From Actinomadura macrotermitis (GTDB taxonomy: Bacteria > Actinomycetota > Actinomycetes > Streptosporangiales > Streptosporangiaceae), in assembly GCF_009604375.1 (NCBI RefSeq), contig NZ_WEGH01000002.1, positions 124,001 through 188,000 of the forward strand: a stretch of 64,000 nucleotides of DNA. Reading direction: 5' to 3'. The notes under the pieces are model-generated. The model made no database searches and was not told where the DNA came from. It was given only the letters and a program-made list of their open reading frames with translations. The translations under genes and the position numbers were made by a program. This document shows, piece after piece, positions 8,560-18,035 of the stretch (the stretch's first letter is position 1; each line of letters begins with the position of its first letter).

Positions 8560-10565
8560 TCGGGCTCCTCCGGCGCGGCGCCGCGCCGGCCGCCGGCCCG
8601 GCGCGTCGGGCGGGCGTGCCTGGCGCCGCGCGGGCGCGGCACCGGCAGCCGGTCGCCGGACGGCGGCTCCGGCGCGGGCTCGCCGCACTCCGGCTCGGCC
8701 TGCTCGCGGCGCTCCTGCTCGCGCAGGTACTCCTCGACCTCGACCCGGTGCGCGGTCGGCAGCGTGACGATACCGGGGTTGGCGTCGACCATCATGATCC
8801 GGCGGCCCGCCGCGCCCGCGTGGGTGAACACCATCGCGGTCGGCGGCAGCTCCTGCAGCTGCGGTGGCTCGATCAGCAGCTCGCGGGCGCGCTGGCGGGA
8901 CGGCGTCTCGGGGATGGTGCGGCCCCACGCGGTCGCCGAGCTGATGCCGCGCACGAACGCGGTGTCGTCGGCGGCGGGCGCGGGCAGCGGCGACCAGGCC
9001 GGCTCGGTGAGGTCGTCGCCGCGGCGGCGCGCGTAGGCGACGGTGCTGGCGTAGCTCTCGCCGGGCACGTCGAACAGCGTCTGCCCGGCGGTGTCGGTGA
9101 TCTCGGCGACCAGCAGCCGCCGGCCGTCGCCGATGTGCTCGGCGGCGACGCGCGCGTCCTCGGGGTTGCCGAGGCGCATGAACCCGACCGCGGCGTGCCC
9201 GCGGCGGCCGAGGCGCTCGCGCACGTGCGGCGGGATCGACCGGTACATCAGCACCAGGCCGGTGCCGGTGGCCTCGCAGGCGTCGATGAGCCGGTCCAGC
9301 ACGTCGCCGCGCAGCTTCTCGGCGCCGCAGAGGAACAGCGTGTGGTCCCAGCGGCCGCCGGGGGGCGACTCGCGGACGCGGTGCGTCAGCGCGGTCGTGA
9401 CGTAGGTGCCGAGGACGCGGTTGGTGAGCACGCCGGCGCGGCGGTCCATCGACACCACGTGCAGCCGCGACGGCGGCAGCCGCACCGGCTCGGTGCCGAT
9501 CTTGTCCAGCTTGCGCAGCTGCGCCTCCAGCGCCCAGGCGTGCCGGACCACGATCCGGTCGGTGGCGTTGCGGCCGAACAGGGTGGCGATCCGCTCGTGC
9601 TGCTCCTCGGTGAGCAGGCCGCGGCGCAGGTCCGCGCGCGGGTCGCCGACCTGGGCCAGCACCCGCAGCGCGGCGGTGATCCGCGGGATCGTCGCCTCCG
9701 GCCCGAGCACCTCGATGATGCGCTCCAGGATGGAGTTGTCGAACGACAGGTCGCGGGTGCTGCTCTGCTCCTCGCCGGCGCTCACCACCAGCGACAGCAC
9801 GTCGGCGAGGGCCTCGGGGCCGAGGCCGCGGGTGGCGTCCAACCGGGGCAGGTCGGCCGGCAGCACCCACACCAGCGGGTCGTCGCCGCGGTCGGCGGCC
9901 AGCCGCAGCAGGTCGTGCGCGACGGCGCCCTCGGACAGGTCGATGACGGTGAGGCGGGCGCCGGCCGCCAGCCGCGCCGCGCCCATCGTGGTGACGGCGG
10001 CCGACCAGCCGGCCAGCGTGCCGCCGACGACGTCGACGCGGTCGACGCCGGGCGGGACCGCGACCGGGTACCACTCGCGCTGCGACTCGTAGGCGGCGCG
10101 GCGCCGCTCCCATTCGCGCAGGGCCGCGGCGTGCGCGGCCGCGGCGGCGGCGTGCGCGCGGGCCCGCTCGGCCCGGTCGCGGGCGGCCTGGGCGCGTTCG
10201 GCGGCGAGCCGGGCCCGCACGCCGCGCTCGTCGCGCCACACCGCCGAACCGGCGATCCCGGCGACGATCGCGCAGGCCAGCAGGCCGACCAGGGCGAAGC
10301 TCCAGGGCAGCACGCCCGCCACGGCGCAGCCGAGGACCAGCAGGGCGCCGGCGCCCGCGCCGGCCGCGGTGACGCGCAGCGGCCGGCCGGCCAGCTCCTC
10401 GCCCGGCCGGCGCGCCGGGGGCGCGAGCCCTTCCGGGCCGGCCGGCTCCGGCGGCTCGGGGGGCGGGCCCGGGTCGGGGTGCACCTGCGCGTACCGCCAG
10501 CCCACGTAGACGCGATCGGGCTGGATGAACCGCGTCATCGCGGGCTCGCTCGGCATGTCCGTCAC
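8556..10565 (-). CDS. Membrane coiled-coil protein coupled to HerA-like ATPase
   Basis: 669 residues from GTG at 10565 (ATG at 10556 is an alternative). A Pro-rich N-terminus is followed by two closely spaced membrane helices (about 66-110), a long Arg/Ala/Glu-rich coiled coil (about 112-165) and a soluble C-terminal domain of about 450 residues. That domain may be a degenerate nucleotide-binding fold, but no Walker motif was found. The 4-nt overlap with the ATPase gene implies a stoichiometric complex, perhaps a membrane anchor for the motor hexamer. The C-terminal 40 residues are basic and disordered. Confidence 0.75.
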   Translation of the reverse strand: MTDMPSEPAMTRFIQPDRVYVGWRYAQVHPDPGPPPEPPEPAGPEGLAPPARRPGEELAGRPLRVTAAGAGAGALLVLGCAVAGVLPWSFALVGLLACAIVAGIAGSAVWRDERGVRARLAAERAQAARDRAERARAHAAAAAAHAAALREWERRRAAYESQREWYPVAVPPGVDRVDVVGGTLAGWSAAVTTMGAARLAAGARLTVIDLSEGAVAHDLLRLAADRGDDPLVWVLPADLPRLDATRGLGPEALADVLSLVVSAGEEQSSTRDLSFDNSILERIIEVLGPEATIPRITAALRVLAQVGDPRADLRRGLLTEEQHERIATLFGRNATDRIVVRHAWALEAQLRKLDKIGTEPVRLPPSRLHVVSMDRRAGVLTNRVLGTYVTTALTHRVRESPPGGRWDHTLFLCGAEKLRGDVLDRLIDACEATGTGLVLMYRSIPPHVRERLGRRGHAAVGFMRLGNPEDARVAAEHIGDGRRLLVAEITDTAGQTLFDVPGESYASTVAYARRRGDDLTEPAWSPLPAPAADDTAFVRGISSATAWGRTIPETPSRQRARELLIEPPQLQELPPTAMVFTHAGAAGRRIMMVDANPGIVTLPTAHRVEVEEYLREQERREQAEPECGEPAPEPPSGDRLPVPRPRGARHARPTRRAGGRRGAAPEEPE

Positions 10566-10786
10566 GTCGAGAGGCCCCTGGGGTTACGGGAGGGTGAGGA
10601 ACGCCTTGGGGTCGGGTCGGGTGGGTCGCTTACACCGCACAGAGTAAAGAGGTTCGGGGTGTGCCGCGTCACCTTCGACCGAACACGGACCCCGATGACC
10701 GAAATAGACCCACAATTCGGTCAGCGGGCTCACCTGGGACGAAGATCGGACACGGCGCGCCGGGCGGTGACCGGATCCGGCCACCG

Positions 10787-11863
10787 TCAGCGGACGTAGG
10801 GGGTGCCGCCCTTGGTCCAGCGCAGATCCGCCACGTACATGCCCCGGACCAGCTTCTTCGGGAACGGCGACGGGTCCGGCTTCGGGTGGGCGCCGGGGAC
10901 GATCGCGCCGTGGAAGAAGATCCGCCACGCGCCGGAGTCGAACACCGCGTCCGCGCCGCCCGGCCCGTTGACCCGGCGGTGCATCCCGGCGGTCGTCATC
11001 AGCGGCTTGGCGGCCTTGCGGTAGGGGCCGCCGACGGACGAGGCCACCGCGTAGCGGGTCTGGTAGTTGTCCTTGCTGAACACGCCTGCTGAGTAGAACA
11101 GCACGTACCGCTTGCCGACGCGGGCCAGGTCGGGCGCCTCGACGGTGTAGGGCTCGTTGGTCTGGGCGAGGATCACCTTCGCCGCGCCGACGCGGGTGAG
11201 GCCGTCCGCGCTCATCCGCTGCAGCGCCAGGAACGAGCGCTTGCCGTAGGCGTTGTAGCCGACCTTGTAGAGCAGGTAGTGCCGGGTGCCGTCCACGAAC
11301 GACGACGCGTCGATGATCTCGCCGCGCAGGCCGGGGTGGGTGGCGCCCTTCGGGGCGTCGCACACCAGGGGCTTGGTGCCGGCCGGCTTGAACGGGCCGA
11401 GCGGGGAGGCCGCGACGGCGGCGCCGAGGCAGTGCAGCTTCTTCGTGGCGTGCTGGGCGGTGTAGTAGAGGACGTACTTGCCGTCCTTGCGGCGCGACAC
11501 GTCCGGCGCCCAGGTGAGCCCGGTCCGCGCCCACGCGCCGAGCCTGGGCAGCGCGTCGGCCTTGTGGATGGTCCAGGGGCCCTTGGCGGAGGACGCGGAC
11601 GCGACCGGCATGTTCTTGCCGTGGCCGTTGGTCGCGTACGCGTAGAAGGTCGTGCCGACCTTGATGACGTCGGGGTCGGCGAAGTTGACCGGGATGACCA
11701 GCTTCGGCGCGGGCACGGCCGCCGTGCTCGCGCCGCTCAGCGCGGAGGACGCCGCCGGCTCGTCGCCCGAGGCGATCCAGGCGGCCGCGCCGCCGCTCAC
11801 CACGAGCGCCGCGGCGACCGGAACGACGACCCGACGTGACACTGCTCCCACCGGAACTCCCAT
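10787..11863 (-). CDS. Secreted glycoside hydrolase family 43-like protein
   Basis: 358 residues. An N-terminal hydrophobic segment (about 9-30) acts as signal or anchor. The five-bladed propeller pattern of GH43 is visible: NFADPDV (base Asp63 or Asp65), GEIIDAS (pKa-modulating Asp185) and TVEAPDL (acid Glu242). The substrate is probably an arabinan- or xylan-type polymer, perhaps self cell-wall arabinogalactan, but cannot be read from sequence. ATG at 11863 follows CAGGAT. It sits beside glycosyltransferase genes, so trimming of a surface glycan is plausible. Confidence 0.85.
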   Translation of the reverse strand: MGVPVGAVSRRVVVPVAAALVVSGGAAAWIASGDEPAASSALSGASTAAVPAPKLVIPVNFADPDVIKVGTTFYAYATNGHGKNMPVASASSAKGPWTIHKADALPRLGAWARTGLTWAPDVSRRKDGKYVLYYTAQHATKKLHCLGAAVAASPLGPFKPAGTKPLVCDAPKGATHPGLRGEIIDASSFVDGTRHYLLYKVGYNAYGKRSFLALQRMSADGLTRVGAAKVILAQTNEPYTVEAPDLARVGKRYVLFYSAGVFSKDNYQTRYAVASSVGGPYRKAAKPLMTTAGMHRRVNGPGGADAVFDSGAWRIFFHGAIVPGAHPKPDPSPFPKKLVRGMYVADLRWTKGGTPYVR

Positions 11864-11907
11864 CACGATCCTGCAGAACGGTCGGCAGGCTAGCGGACCG
11901 CCGCCGG

Positions 11908-14079
11908 TCATTTCCGGATTTGCACGATCTCTTCCCAGGCGTCGCAGACCTTCTCCAGCGCGTACGCGTCGCGGACCTGCGCGTTCCCGGCGGCGCGCTC
12001 GGCGTCCCACCGGCCGCTCGCCACGATCGCCTCGATCGCGTTGGCCATCGCGGCCGGGCTCTCGTGGATCCAGCGCCGGTCGTAGATGGTGCCGGCGCCG
12101 GGCCAGTTCAGCAGCGCGGGCACCGCGCCCGAGGCCATGCCCTCGGCGGGCGCGAGGTGGAAGCTCTCGTCGTCGCTGGTCGACAGGACGAACCCGATGC
12201 GCCGCAGCCACGCGCCGATGTCACGGCCGTAGGGGTCGAAGACGACGCCGTGGCGCAGCGACTCCGACCGCGCGATCCGCTCGAACAGCGCCTCGTAGTG
12301 CGCGCGCTCCTCGGGGCGCTTCCAGATCCACCAGTACTCCCAGGGGAGCTTGGATTTGACGAAGAGCATGTAGCGGTCGTCGCGGCGGCGCAGCTCCTCG
12401 ATGACGTCCAGGGCGAGGTCCAGGCGCTTGCGCGACGGCGCGGCGCCGATGAACCCCAGGTGGAAGCGGGCGTCGGCGAGCTTCGGCCGGTCCAGCTGCG
12501 CCACGTCCACCCAGTTGGGGACGACGGTGACCTTGCCTTCCGGCCAGCCGGTCTCGGCGCGGGTGAGGTCGGCGTAGTGCGGGCTGACGCAGACGACCTG
12601 GTCGACCTGGTCGATGTCGAGCTTCTGCGGCCAGCCGGAGGTCAGCTCGAACCGGTGCAGGCGGACGATCAGGCGCTGCCCGGGGCGCTTGTGGCGGGAG
12701 TACCACAGGGCGTTCGGGCCGCACCACTCGCAGACGACGACGTCGGCCCAGGCGGCGAGCTCGCGGCTGCGCTCCTCGTCGTGGTCGGCGAGGCCGCGCC
12801 ACTTGTCGACGCGGACCTCCATGCTCGGCAGGGAGTCCAGGTGCTGCAGCAGGCGGGTGAAGAACTTCAGGTCGTGCCCGGCGACGACGACGCGGGTCGG
12901 CCGCGCGCGCGCTTCGACGCGCGGTTGCGGGAACTCGCGCTCGATCTGGACGCGGAGCCGTTCGGCGGCACGCTCCAGACTGAAGTCGGCGGCGGCGATG
13001 CGGCAGCGCTCGGCGGCGAGCGCGTACACATCCGGGTTCTCGCCAAGACCGCGCAGGACCTCGACGACGTCGTTCTCGGTGCGCGCGAACAGCGGGTAGT
13101 CGGCGCCGAGCAGCGCCTCGTGCATCGGCGTGCGGTTCAGCACGACGGGCAGGCCGAGCGCGCCGAACTCCAGCACCTTGGTGGACAGCTCCAGGCTGGC
13201 GTCCATCTCCGGCCGCCGCCACGACAGGCCGACGTCGGCGCCCGCCGCGATCGCCATGGCCCGCTCGCGCGGGTGGCCGCCGTGCCAGACGACACCGGAC
13301 GCGGTCTCCAGCGCGCGCCGCATCCGGCCCGCGTACTCGGGGTCGGACCGCTCGTCGTGGATCTTGTCGCCGACCATGTGCAGCTCGGCCGGCACCTTGT
13401 GCCCGGCGAGGCGGCGCGGCACCCGGGTCATCTCCAGGGTGTTCCAGCGCAGCGCGAACTTGCCGGTGTAGACCAGGCGCAGCGGCGAGCCGGGCTCGCG
13501 GCGGGCGGACCCGTGCGCCTCCAGCCCGGCCGGCACGACGACGACCGGCGGGAACAGCACGGCCTTGCCGCACGCCTCGGTGACCGTCTGCTCCAGGAAG
13601 CACCGTAGTTCCTCGGTCTGACAGAGCAGCACCCGCGAGGCGCGGGCGATGCGCGACAGTTCGCCGAGCAGCGGCCCGTCCAGGCCCGCCAGCGACTGCG
13701 GCACGTCGGTGAGGTAGCTCCACAGCCGGCCCTGGAAGGCGCCGTCGCCGGCGAGCGCGGCGGCGATGTGGCGGCCCCGGACCACGACGAGGTCGTGCGG
13801 CTCGGCGGCGTCGATCCGGCCGAGCACCCGGTGCGCCTGCGCGACGGTCATCGCGGCGTCGCCGGCGACCAGGCCCTCGGCGTGCGGGCGGCGGACGGTC
13901 ACGCCGTCCAGGGCGGTGAGCGGGTCGACCAGGCGGCCGGTGCGGACCGGCGCCTTCAGGACGAGGGTGACCGCGCAGCCGGCGTCGCGCAGGGCCCGCA
14001 CCATCGACTGCGCCCAGATCGCCGAGCCGTCGATGAGGTTCAGGTCGACGTCGCCGTAGACGAGGGCGCGGCGGGTCAT
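11908..14079 (-). CDS. Two-domain (tandem GT-B) glycosyltransferase
   Basis: 723 residues with two GT4-like halves. The first (about 1-350) has the donor-site signature LSTKVLEFGALGLPVVL. The second (about 355-720) carries VVPNWVDVAQL, GAAPSRKRLDLAL and a STSDDESFHLAPAEGMASG donor site. The start at 14079 has GGAG 6 nt upstream; an ATG at 14097 overlapping the previous stop (ATGA) would add six residues. It probably transfers two sugars of a cell-surface glycan at the cytoplasmic face. The donor and acceptor are unknown. Confidence 0.85.
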   Translation of the reverse strand: MTRRALVYGDVDLNLIDGSAIWAQSMVRALRDAGCAVTLVLKAPVRTGRLVDPLTALDGVTVRRPHAEGLVAGDAAMTVAQAHRVLGRIDAAEPHDLVVVRGRHIAAALAGDGAFQGRLWSYLTDVPQSLAGLDGPLLGELSRIARASRVLLCQTEELRCFLEQTVTEACGKAVLFPPVVVVPAGLEAHGSARREPGSPLRLVYTGKFALRWNTLEMTRVPRRLAGHKVPAELHMVGDKIHDERSDPEYAGRMRRALETASGVVWHGGHPRERAMAIAAGADVGLSWRRPEMDASLELSTKVLEFGALGLPVVLNRTPMHEALLGADYPLFARTENDVVEVLRGLGENPDVYALAAERCRIAAADFSLERAAERLRVQIEREFPQPRVEARARPTRVVVAGHDLKFFTRLLQHLDSLPSMEVRVDKWRGLADHDEERSRELAAWADVVVCEWCGPNALWYSRHKRPGQRLIVRLHRFELTSGWPQKLDIDQVDQVVCVSPHYADLTRAETGWPEGKVTVVPNWVDVAQLDRPKLADARFHLGFIGAAPSRKRLDLALDVIEELRRRDDRYMLFVKSKLPWEYWWIWKRPEERAHYEALFERIARSESLRHGVVFDPYGRDIGAWLRRIGFVLSTSDDESFHLAPAEGMASGAVPALLNWPGAGTIYDRRWIHESPAAMANAIEAIVASGRWDAERAAGNAQVRDAYALEKVCDAWEEIVQIRK

Positions 14080-14093
14080 GGCTTCTCCAGCTG

Positions 14094-14909
14094 TCATGTC
14101 AGTGCTGCGATGTCGAGAGTGTCGCCGTCGTGGACGGCGTCCCAGCCGAGCCCTTCCAGGCCGGGCGCGCACGGCGCGTTGCGCCAGAGCACCACGGGCC
14201 GGCCGAGCGCGCGCGCCGCCTCGCGCACCGCGAGCAGGGCACGCTGCCGGTCTACTGCAGCGGCGTCGCCGAGGTAGGCCCAGGGGTGCCCGGCCGCGCA
14301 CGCGGCGGCCTCGAAGACGACGACGTCGGGGTCGGCCTGATCGACGGTCACGCCCGCGTCGTGCGGGACGAGCCCGACGACGTGCGCGTCCTCGCCGAGC
14401 GCGGCGCGGGTCCGCGCGGTGAACGCGCCCGCCACGACCGGCTTGTCCGAAGGGCGCAGCGCGGCGCCGAACAGCAGCCGCTCGTCCTGGCCGACCTCGG
14501 TGCGCAGCGTCGGCCAGCCGGCCGCCGGCGCGACGGCAGGGGCCGGGGGCGCCGTGCGGGGCGCGCGGTCGCCCTTGGCCATCCGGAACAGGTCGCGGGG
14601 CAGCGCGACCAGGCCCTTGCCGGGCTTGCGGGCCGCCGCGGCGAGCCGCCGCCCGACCGCCAGCGCGGTGGAGGCCTCCAGCGCCGTCAGGCGGGCCTGG
14701 GTCTCGCGCAGCCGCCGGTCCCGGTCGCGCAGCTCGCGCTCGCGCTTGCGCAGCGCGCCCTGCAGGCGGTGCACCTCGGTCTCCAGGTCGCGCGCGTCGA
14801 CCACGGGCTCGTCGGACGCGGGCTCGTCGGACGCGGGCTCGCCGACCACGGGCTCGTCGGACGCGGGCTCGCCGACCACGGGCTCGTCACCCACCGGCTC
14901 GTCACCCAC
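14094..14909 (-). CDS. Repeat and coiled-coil protein in glycan locus, function unknown
   Basis: 271 residues from GTG at 14909, with GAGGAG just upstream. The N-terminus is an acidic repeat of DEPVVGEPAS-type units (about 1-38). A coiled coil follows (about 40-85), then a basic hydrophobic stretch and a C-terminal domain (about 135-271) that may be a GT-like Rossmann half. The stop overlaps a possible start of the glycosyltransferase downstream, so the two are co-translated. It may scaffold or partner that transferase; this is inference from layout. Confidence 0.7.
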   Translation of the reverse strand: MGDEPVGDEPVVGEPASDEPVVGEPASDEPASDEPVVDARDLETEVHRLQGALRKRERELRDRDRRLRETQARLTALEASTALAVGRRLAAAARKPGKGLVALPRDLFRMAKGDRAPRTAPPAPAVAPAAGWPTLRTEVGQDERLLFGAALRPSDKPVVAGAFTARTRAALGEDAHVVGLVPHDAGVTVDQADPDVVVFEAAACAAGHPWAYLGDAAAVDRQRALLAVREAARALGRPVVLWRNAPCAPGLEGLGWDAVHDGDTLDIAALT

Positions 14910-14969
14910 CGGGACTCCTCACGATCAGGTGCGGCATGGCGGCCTCCGACTCTGGTTGACTTACAGCCC

Positions 14970-16691
14970 ATGTCCTGGGCCAAGGCGATCACGTTCGCCC
15001 CGCAGGTCGCCGTCCGGCATCTGCGGACCGAACCGGCGCGCGCCCCGCTGCTCGCGCTGCGGGTGCTGCCGGCGCCGATCCGGCGCGTCACGCGCGGAAT
15101 GCTACTGCGTGCCGGACCTGTCCCCGCCGCCTACGGCCTGTGGGACCTCGGCCGACGCGACGACGCGCTGCGCACCGCCGCCGAGGCCGGGGCCTCGGCG
15201 AACCCGCGCCGGCTGCGCCGGCTGGCGGCCTTCGCGGTCGCCGTCGAGCGCCCCGAGGCCGCCGAGTCCTTGCTGGCCCGCCTCCCCGAGGGCGACGCCC
15301 GGCGCCGCTACTTGGAGGGCCGGCTGGCCGCCAAGGACGGCCGCCTGCGCGACGCGCTGGACACCGCCGCGTCCAGCGGCCTCGCCCCGGCCCGGCGGCT
15401 GCACCGCGACCTGGCCGGGCGGATCGACGCGCTGACCTGGGTGCCCGAGGGCAGGCCCGGGCGGACGGCCGAACCGGTGCCCGGCCGGGTGCTGCACATC
15501 GTCACCAACGCGCTGCCGACCACCAACGCCGGCTACACCGTGCGCACCCACCGCATCGCCTCGGCGCAGCGCGCGGCCGGGCTCGACCCGCACGTGCTGA
15601 CGCGGCTCGGCTTCCCGGTCGCGCAGGGCGCCGCCGACCCGCGCCCGCGGATCGAGGTGGACGGCGTCCCCTACCACCGGCTGCTGCCCTGGCGGCTGCC
15701 GAGCACCGCGCGCGGCGCGATCGAGGCGAACGTGGACGCGGCGTCGCGGCTGGTCGAGCGGCTGCGCCCGGCGGTGCTGCACGCGGCCAGCAACCACGTC
15801 AACGCGCAGATCGCGCTGGCGCTGCGGGAGCGGCACGGCGTCCCGGTCGTGTACGAGGTGCGCGGCTTCCTGGAGGAGTCGTGGCTGTCGCGCGACCCGC
15901 GCCGCGACGCCGGACGCGACTTCTACCGCCTCAGCCGCGACCTGGAGACCGCGTGCATGCGCGCCGCCGACCTGGTCGTCACGCTCGGCGAGACGATGCG
16001 CGCGGAGATCGTGGCGCGCGGCGTCCCCGCCGGGCAGGTCGTGGTCATCCCCAACGGGGTGGACGAGGAGTTCCTGGAACCGCTGCCGGACGGCGCGGCG
16101 CTGCGCGCCGAACTCGGCATCGGCCCGGACGAGCGGGTCGCCGGCACCACCACCAGCTTCTACGGCTACGAGGGCCTGGACACCCTGCTGGAGGCGGGCG
16201 CGGAGCTGCGGCGGCGCGGGCGGCCGGTGCGGCTGCTGCTCGTCGGGGACGGCCCCGAGCGGCCCGCCCTCATGCAGCGCGCCGCCGCGCTCGGCCTCGG
16301 CGACGCGGCGCTGTTCCCCGGCCGGGTGCCCGCCGACCAGGTGCGCCGGTACCACGCGGTGCTGGACGCGTTCGTCGTCCCGCGCCGCGACGAGCGGGTG
16401 TGCCGCCTGGTCACGCCGCTGAAGCCGCTGGAGGCGATGGCGGGCGGGGTGCCGGTGGTGGCGAGCGACCTGCCGGCGCTCCGCGAGATCGTCGAGCCCG
16501 GGGTGACAGGGCAGCTAACTTTCCCTAACAATCCGGACCAGCTCTCCGAAGTGCTGGAAAAGCTCCTCTATAGTCCGTCTTCGCAACAGATGCACCATGC
16601 GGCACGGGACTGGGTCCGCCGGGAGCGGACCTGGCGTACCGGCATGGGCCGGCTGCACGAGGCCTACCGGTCCCTGGACGTCCCCTGCTGA
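14970..16691 (+). CDS. Glycosyltransferase family 4 with N-terminal helical extension
   Basis: 573 residues. The first 150 are Arg/Ala-rich helices resembling short TPR-like repeats. A GT-B fold follows: HIVTNALPTTNAGYTVRTH at about residue 170, VVIPNGVDEEFL at about 355, and the C-terminal donor site TPLKPLEAMAGGVPVVASD. This is typical of retaining NDP-sugar transferases. No strong ribosome-binding site precedes the ATG. It is divergent from the coiled-coil gene over 60 bp and followed after 23 bp by the UDP-sugar dehydrogenase, probably as one unit. Confidence 0.9.
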   Translation: MSWAKAITFAPQVAVRHLRTEPARAPLLALRVLPAPIRRVTRGMLLRAGPVPAAYGLWDLGRRDDALRTAAEAGASANPRRLRRLAAFAVAVERPEAAESLLARLPEGDARRRYLEGRLAAKDGRLRDALDTAASSGLAPARRLHRDLAGRIDALTWVPEGRPGRTAEPVPGRVLHIVTNALPTTNAGYTVRTHRIASAQRAAGLDPHVLTRLGFPVAQGAADPRPRIEVDGVPYHRLLPWRLPSTARGAIEANVDAASRLVERLRPAVLHAASNHVNAQIALALRERHGVPVVYEVRGFLEESWLSRDPRRDAGRDFYRLSRDLETACMRAADLVVTLGETMRAEIVARGVPAGQVVVIPNGVDEEFLEPLPDGAALRAELGIGPDERVAGTTTSFYGYEGLDTLLEAGAELRRRGRPVRLLLVGDGPERPALMQRAAALGLGDAALFPGRVPADQVRRYHAVLDAFVVPRRDERVCRLVTPLKPLEAMAGGVPVVASDLPALREIVEPGVTGQLTFPNNPDQLSEVLEKLLYSPSSQQMHHAARDWVRRERTWRTGMGRLHEAYRSLDVPC

Positions 16692-16714
16692 CCAGCGCGC
16701 ACTAGGGGGCTCGG

Positions 16715-17974
16715 ATGGAATTCGACCTGGTCGTCGTCGGCCTCGGCTACGTGGGACTGCCGCTCGCCCGGGAGGCCGCGCGGGCCGGCCTGCGCGTCGC
16801 CGGCCTGGACCGCGACGCCGCCGTCGTGGACGGTCTCGCCGCCGGCCGCTCGCACATCGACGACGTGGCGGACGCCGAGGTCGCGGCGATGGTCGCGCGC
16901 GGCTTCCGCCCGACCGCCGACGCCGCCGTCATCGCCACCGCCCGGACCGTGGTGATCTGCGTGCCGACCCCGCTGTCCAGCGACCAGGGCCCCGACCTGA
17001 CGGCCGTCGTCGGCGCCACCCGCGGCGTCGCCGAGCACCTGCGGCCGGGGATGCTGGTCGTGCTGGAGTCGACGACCTACCCCGGCACGACCGACGAGGT
17101 CATGCGCCCCCTGCTGGAGGCGGGCGGCCTGACCGCCGGGGTGGACTTCCACCTGGCGTTCTCCCCCGAGCGCATCGACCCGGGCAACCCGGTCTACGGC
17201 GTGCACAACACCCCCAAGATCGTCGGCGGGCACACCCCCGAATGCGCGTCGGCCGCCGCCGCCTTCTACGGCAAGTTCGTCGAGCGGGTCGTGCAGGCCA
17301 AGGGCACCCGCGAGGCCGAGATGGCCAAGCTGCTGGAGAACACCTACCGGCACGTCAACATCGCCCTGGTCAACGAGATGGCGGTCTTCTGCCACGAACT
17401 CGGCATCGACCTGTGGGACGCCATCGACTGCGCCGCCACCAAGCCCTTCGGCTTCCAGGCCTTCCGCCCCGGACCCGGCGTCGGCGGGCACTGCATCCCC
17501 ATCGACCCCAACTACCTGTCGTACAAGGTCCGCTCCCTGGGCTACCCCTTCCGGTTCGTGGAACTGGCCCAGGAGATCAACGACCGGATGCCCCGCTACG
17601 TCGCCGACCGCGCCCAGCAGCTCCTCAACCGCGAAGGCCGCGCCCTCAAGGGCGCCAAGGTCCTCCTGCTCGGCGTCACCTACAAGCCCGACATCGCCGA
17701 CCAGCGCGAATCGCCCTCGCTCGCGGTCGCCCGCCGGCTCCGCCGCCTCGGCGCCGAGCTGGTGTTCCACGACCCGCACGTGCCGTCCTGGGAGGTCGAC
17801 GGCGACCCGGTGCCGCGCGCCGGCGACCTGCCCGCCGCCCTCGAAGAGGCCGACCTGACGCTGCTGCTGCAGAACCACCGCGACTACGACGCGGCCGAGC
17901 TGGCCGACCGGGCGAAGCTGCTGCTCGACACGCGCGGCGCCGTCCCGGACCGGCCCACCGTCGAATCGCTGTGA
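16715..17974 (+). CDS. Nucleotide sugar dehydrogenase (UDP-GlcNAc/ManNAc or UDP-Glc type)
   Basis: 419 residues. VVVGLGYVGLP (about 6-16) is the NAD-binding loop. Lys205 and Asn209 (EMAKLLENTYR) and the nucleophile Cys260 in PGVGGHCIPIDP are the catalytic residues of the four-electron oxidation of UDP-sugars to uronic acids. Length fits the WecC/WbpA/Ugd superfamily, and the LENTYRHVNIALVNE segment favours the UDP-HexNAc branch over UDP-glucose. It supplies a uronic acid donor to the neighbouring transferases. ATG follows a GGGGGC sequence. Confidence 0.93.
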   Translation: MEFDLVVVGLGYVGLPLAREAARAGLRVAGLDRDAAVVDGLAAGRSHIDDVADAEVAAMVARGFRPTADAAVIATARTVVICVPTPLSSDQGPDLTAVVGATRGVAEHLRPGMLVVLESTTYPGTTDEVMRPLLEAGGLTAGVDFHLAFSPERIDPGNPVYGVHNTPKIVGGHTPECASAAAAFYGKFVERVVQAKGTREAEMAKLLENTYRHVNIALVNEMAVFCHELGIDLWDAIDCAATKPFGFQAFRPGPGVGGHCIPIDPNYLSYKVRSLGYPFRFVELAQEINDRMPRYVADRAQQLLNREGRALKGAKVLLLGVTYKPDIADQRESPSLAVARRLRRLGAELVFHDPHVPSWEVDGDPVPRAGDLPAALEEADLTLLLQNHRDYDAAELADRAKLLLDTRGAVPDRPTVESL

Positions 17975-18035
17975 GCCCGGTAACCCAAGATCATCCATCG
18001 CGCGTCCTACAGATCACCCGTCCCCCGCGAAAGCA

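Noticed and set aside
14815..14895. Short repeated units suggestive of a CRISPR array
   Set aside because: Repeats are contiguous, in frame and encode DEPVVGEPAS-type units; there are no spacers and no cas genes.
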